A DNA stretch of 64,000 nt. It comes from Austropuccinia psidii. Lineage: Eukaryota > Basidiomycota > Pucciniomycetes > Pucciniales > Sphaerophragmiaceae. Positions 62,858 through 64,000 of this stretch are shown here, one piece after another. Made by a program: the position numbers and the translations under genes. Below the pieces are notes generated by a model. That model saw nothing but the letters and a program-made list of their open reading frames with translations. It searched no databases and was not told the DNA's origin. The DNA lies in contig JALGQZ010000001.1 of the NCBI GenBank assembly GCA_023105745.1, positions 57,741,437 through 57,805,436 of the forward strand. The letters run 5' to 3'. Every line of letters starts with the position of its first letter. Within the stretch, counting starts at the first letter, position 1.

Positions 62858-64000
62858 CACCCCCTCGATCCAAGCACGCATAATGAAATGTTTGCAACGT
62901 AGGATTCAATGTCATTCAATCCCATGTAGTTATTGAATGATTGATGTTTTACACGATCTAAGGCTTTAGTCATGCAGTCAGCAACCATCTCATTTGTAGT
63001 GATGTATTCGAGATGCATGAAGTTGTTCTTGATATAATCTATAATAAAGTTATAGTTTACATCAATATGTTTTGTTCTAGAATGATAAACCTCATTCTTG
63101 GCTCTGTTTATTGCCCCCTGATTGTCACAATATACGAGCATCTGTTTTGGATCAGTGCTTGTAATATCACTATATACTTGACGGAGCCATTTCCCTTCTT
63201 GAAATGTTCCAAGTAGTGCACGAAATTCTGATTCTGTCGACGAGACACTGACAGCGTTTAATCTCTTGCTTCTCCAACTTATAGCTGCTCCACCATAAGT
63301 AAAAACATATCCACAACATGATTTCCTGTTGTTTTCCTCAGCCCAGCTTGAATCAGAGTATCCTATAATATCAGAACTACCATTCATATTGTAGGTTAGT
63401 CCTAGATCTTTGGTTTTTCTCAGATACTTCAATGCTCTTTTGAATGCCGACCAGTGACTCAGACTTGGTTTTTCAAGGAACTGTGATAGTGTTCCCACAG
63501 TATAAGCCAAGTCGGGTCTTGTACACTGTGATAAGTAATTCAAAGAGCCAATAGCTGCTCTATAATTAATATTGAGTTTCTTGAATTCTTCATGTTCTTC
63601 GTCTGTTGCAGTTTCAAGTTTGATGTTACTCTGCATTGGTGTCATACTTAATTTGCTATCCTCCAGACCATATTGACTTATTAATTCTTCTATGTAATGT
63701 TGTTGGCTTAGAGTTATCATATCGTTAGATTGTGATATTTTTATTCCTAATATATGTCTTGCCAAGCCAAGATCCTTGACTTTGAAGTCTTTTTCGAGTC
63801 TCTTGAGTATATTATCGGCTTCTTTGCCAATTAGTATAATATCATCTACCCAAGCAAACAAGATTACGTCTTTACCGATGAAAAGACATGCATCCGCCAT
63901 GCTTTTGACAAAACCGTTATTGATGAGCCAGCTTCCCAAGGTTTCATACCAGCTTCTGGCAGCTTGTTTAAGTCCATACAAGGCCTTTTTTAATTTTATT
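62650..64000 (-). CDS. copia pol, RT-RNase H part (partial, 5' end off-window)
   Basis: RT: MYGLKQAARSWYETLGSWL, then LFAWVDDIILIG (catalytic V-D-D), LARHILGIKISQ, YRAAIGSLNYLSQCTRPDLAY. RNase H: IGYSDSSWAEENNRKS (Asp), VSSTESEFRALLG (Glu), MLVYCDNQGAI (Asp), RTKHIDVNYNFI and TTNEMVADCMTKAL. The open frame does not stop at the polypurine tract but runs about 70 codons into the LTR, to 62650; the C-terminal Lys/Arg-rich stretch is therefore LTR-encoded. The true stop within a functional protein is not certain. The start lies beyond position 64000. Confidence 0.9.
   Translation of the reverse strand, partial: IKLKKALYGLKQAARSWYETLGSWLINNGFVKSMADACLFIGKDVILFAWVDDIILIGKEADNILKRLEKDFKVKDLGLARHILGIKISQSNDMITLSQQHYIEELISQYGLEDSKLSMTPMQSNIKLETATDEEHEEFKKLNINYRAAIGSLNYLSQCTRPDLAYTVGTLSQFLEKPSLSHWSAFKRALKYLRKTKDLGLTYNMNGSSDIIGYSDSSWAEENNRKSCCGYVFTYGGAAISWRSKRLNAVSVSSTESEFRALLGTFQEGKWLRQVYSDITSTDPKQMLVYCDNQGAINRAKNEVYHSRTKHIDVNYNFIIDYIKNNFMHLEYITTNEMVADCMTKALDRVKHQSFNNYMGLNDIESYVANISLCVLGSRGCVEESNQKHASERKASALYKRNLLKRKALLYITPNIVKRRKKSKVLFYRRIRYWDCDGTTFHLRRPIYK
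62858..62869 (-). other. Polypurine tract of the right-edge copia element
   Basis: The minus strand reads GATCGAGGGGGTG directly before the LTR start TGTTGAGG. Confidence 0.7.

Larger units (their letters stand above)
62552..64000 (-). mobile_element. Ty1/copia element, 3' part, continuing beyond the right edge
   Basis: Minus strand. A 306-bp LTR (62552-62857) is preceded by a polypurine tract and an open RT-RNase H frame that reaches the window edge. The frame is unbroken, so this copy is younger than the copia relic it interrupts. The 5' LTR, gag and integrase are outside the window. Confidence 0.88.

Overview
The window looks like a repeat-swollen fungal genome, most likely a rust fungus (Basidiomycota, Pucciniales). 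It is very AT-rich. Only one intact host-type gene is visible in 64 kb. The transposon proteins (chromodomain Ty3/gypsy, Ty1/copia, Tad1-like LINE, hAT, PIF/Harbinger-like DDE) and the TET/JBP-like dioxygenase resemble families I know from rusts with bloated genomes such as Austropuccinia and Melampsora. The assignment rests on recognised protein style, not on a database search. I see no rRNA, tRNA or CRISPR.

Layout. 1-3790: dead Ty3/gypsy chromodomain element, followed by a non-coding tail with tandem repeats (to about 5.8 kb). 6.5-12.1 kb: dead Ty1/copia element split by a 1.9 kb TG...CA insertion (probable solo LTR) with a 5-bp target duplication. 15473-16504: foldback/MITE element with palindromic ends and an internal palindromic repeat array. 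16839-28749: an old PIF/Harbinger-like DNA transposon, into which a younger relative inserted (20601-26654). Both copies carry, in the same order and orientation, a DDE transposase, a TET/JBP-like 2-oxoglutarate/Fe(II) dioxygenase and a Myb/SANT-like protein; both are flanked by 8-bp repeats, exact in the old copy and 7/8 in the young one. 29875-32346: an intact eight-exon GMC oxidoreductase gene (638 codons), the only clear host gene. 33559-33975: MITE with a 24-bp perfect hairpin. 34.2-37.4 kb: copia RNase H fragment abutting a 5'-truncated LINE.

37870-57405: a young 19.5 kb Ty3/gypsy element on the minus strand, with 1971-bp LTRs differing at about eight positions. Its gag-protease region (with recoding-like interruptions) and its intact 1053-aa RT-RNase H-integrase frame lie at opposite ends. 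Between them are two paralogous ORFs of unknown function, a GC-richer island with a TATA-driven plus-strand ORF, and two arrays of short hairpin repeats. In the larger array the stem sequence changes between copies while pairing and an 8-nt loop are kept. 57.4-64 kb: hAT relic with BED-like finger, a copia relic, and a younger copia element that runs off the right edge.

The strongest candidates for something undescribed are the TET/JBP-carrying Harbinger-like family with apparent 8-bp target duplications, and the covarying hairpin array inside the giant Ty3 element.
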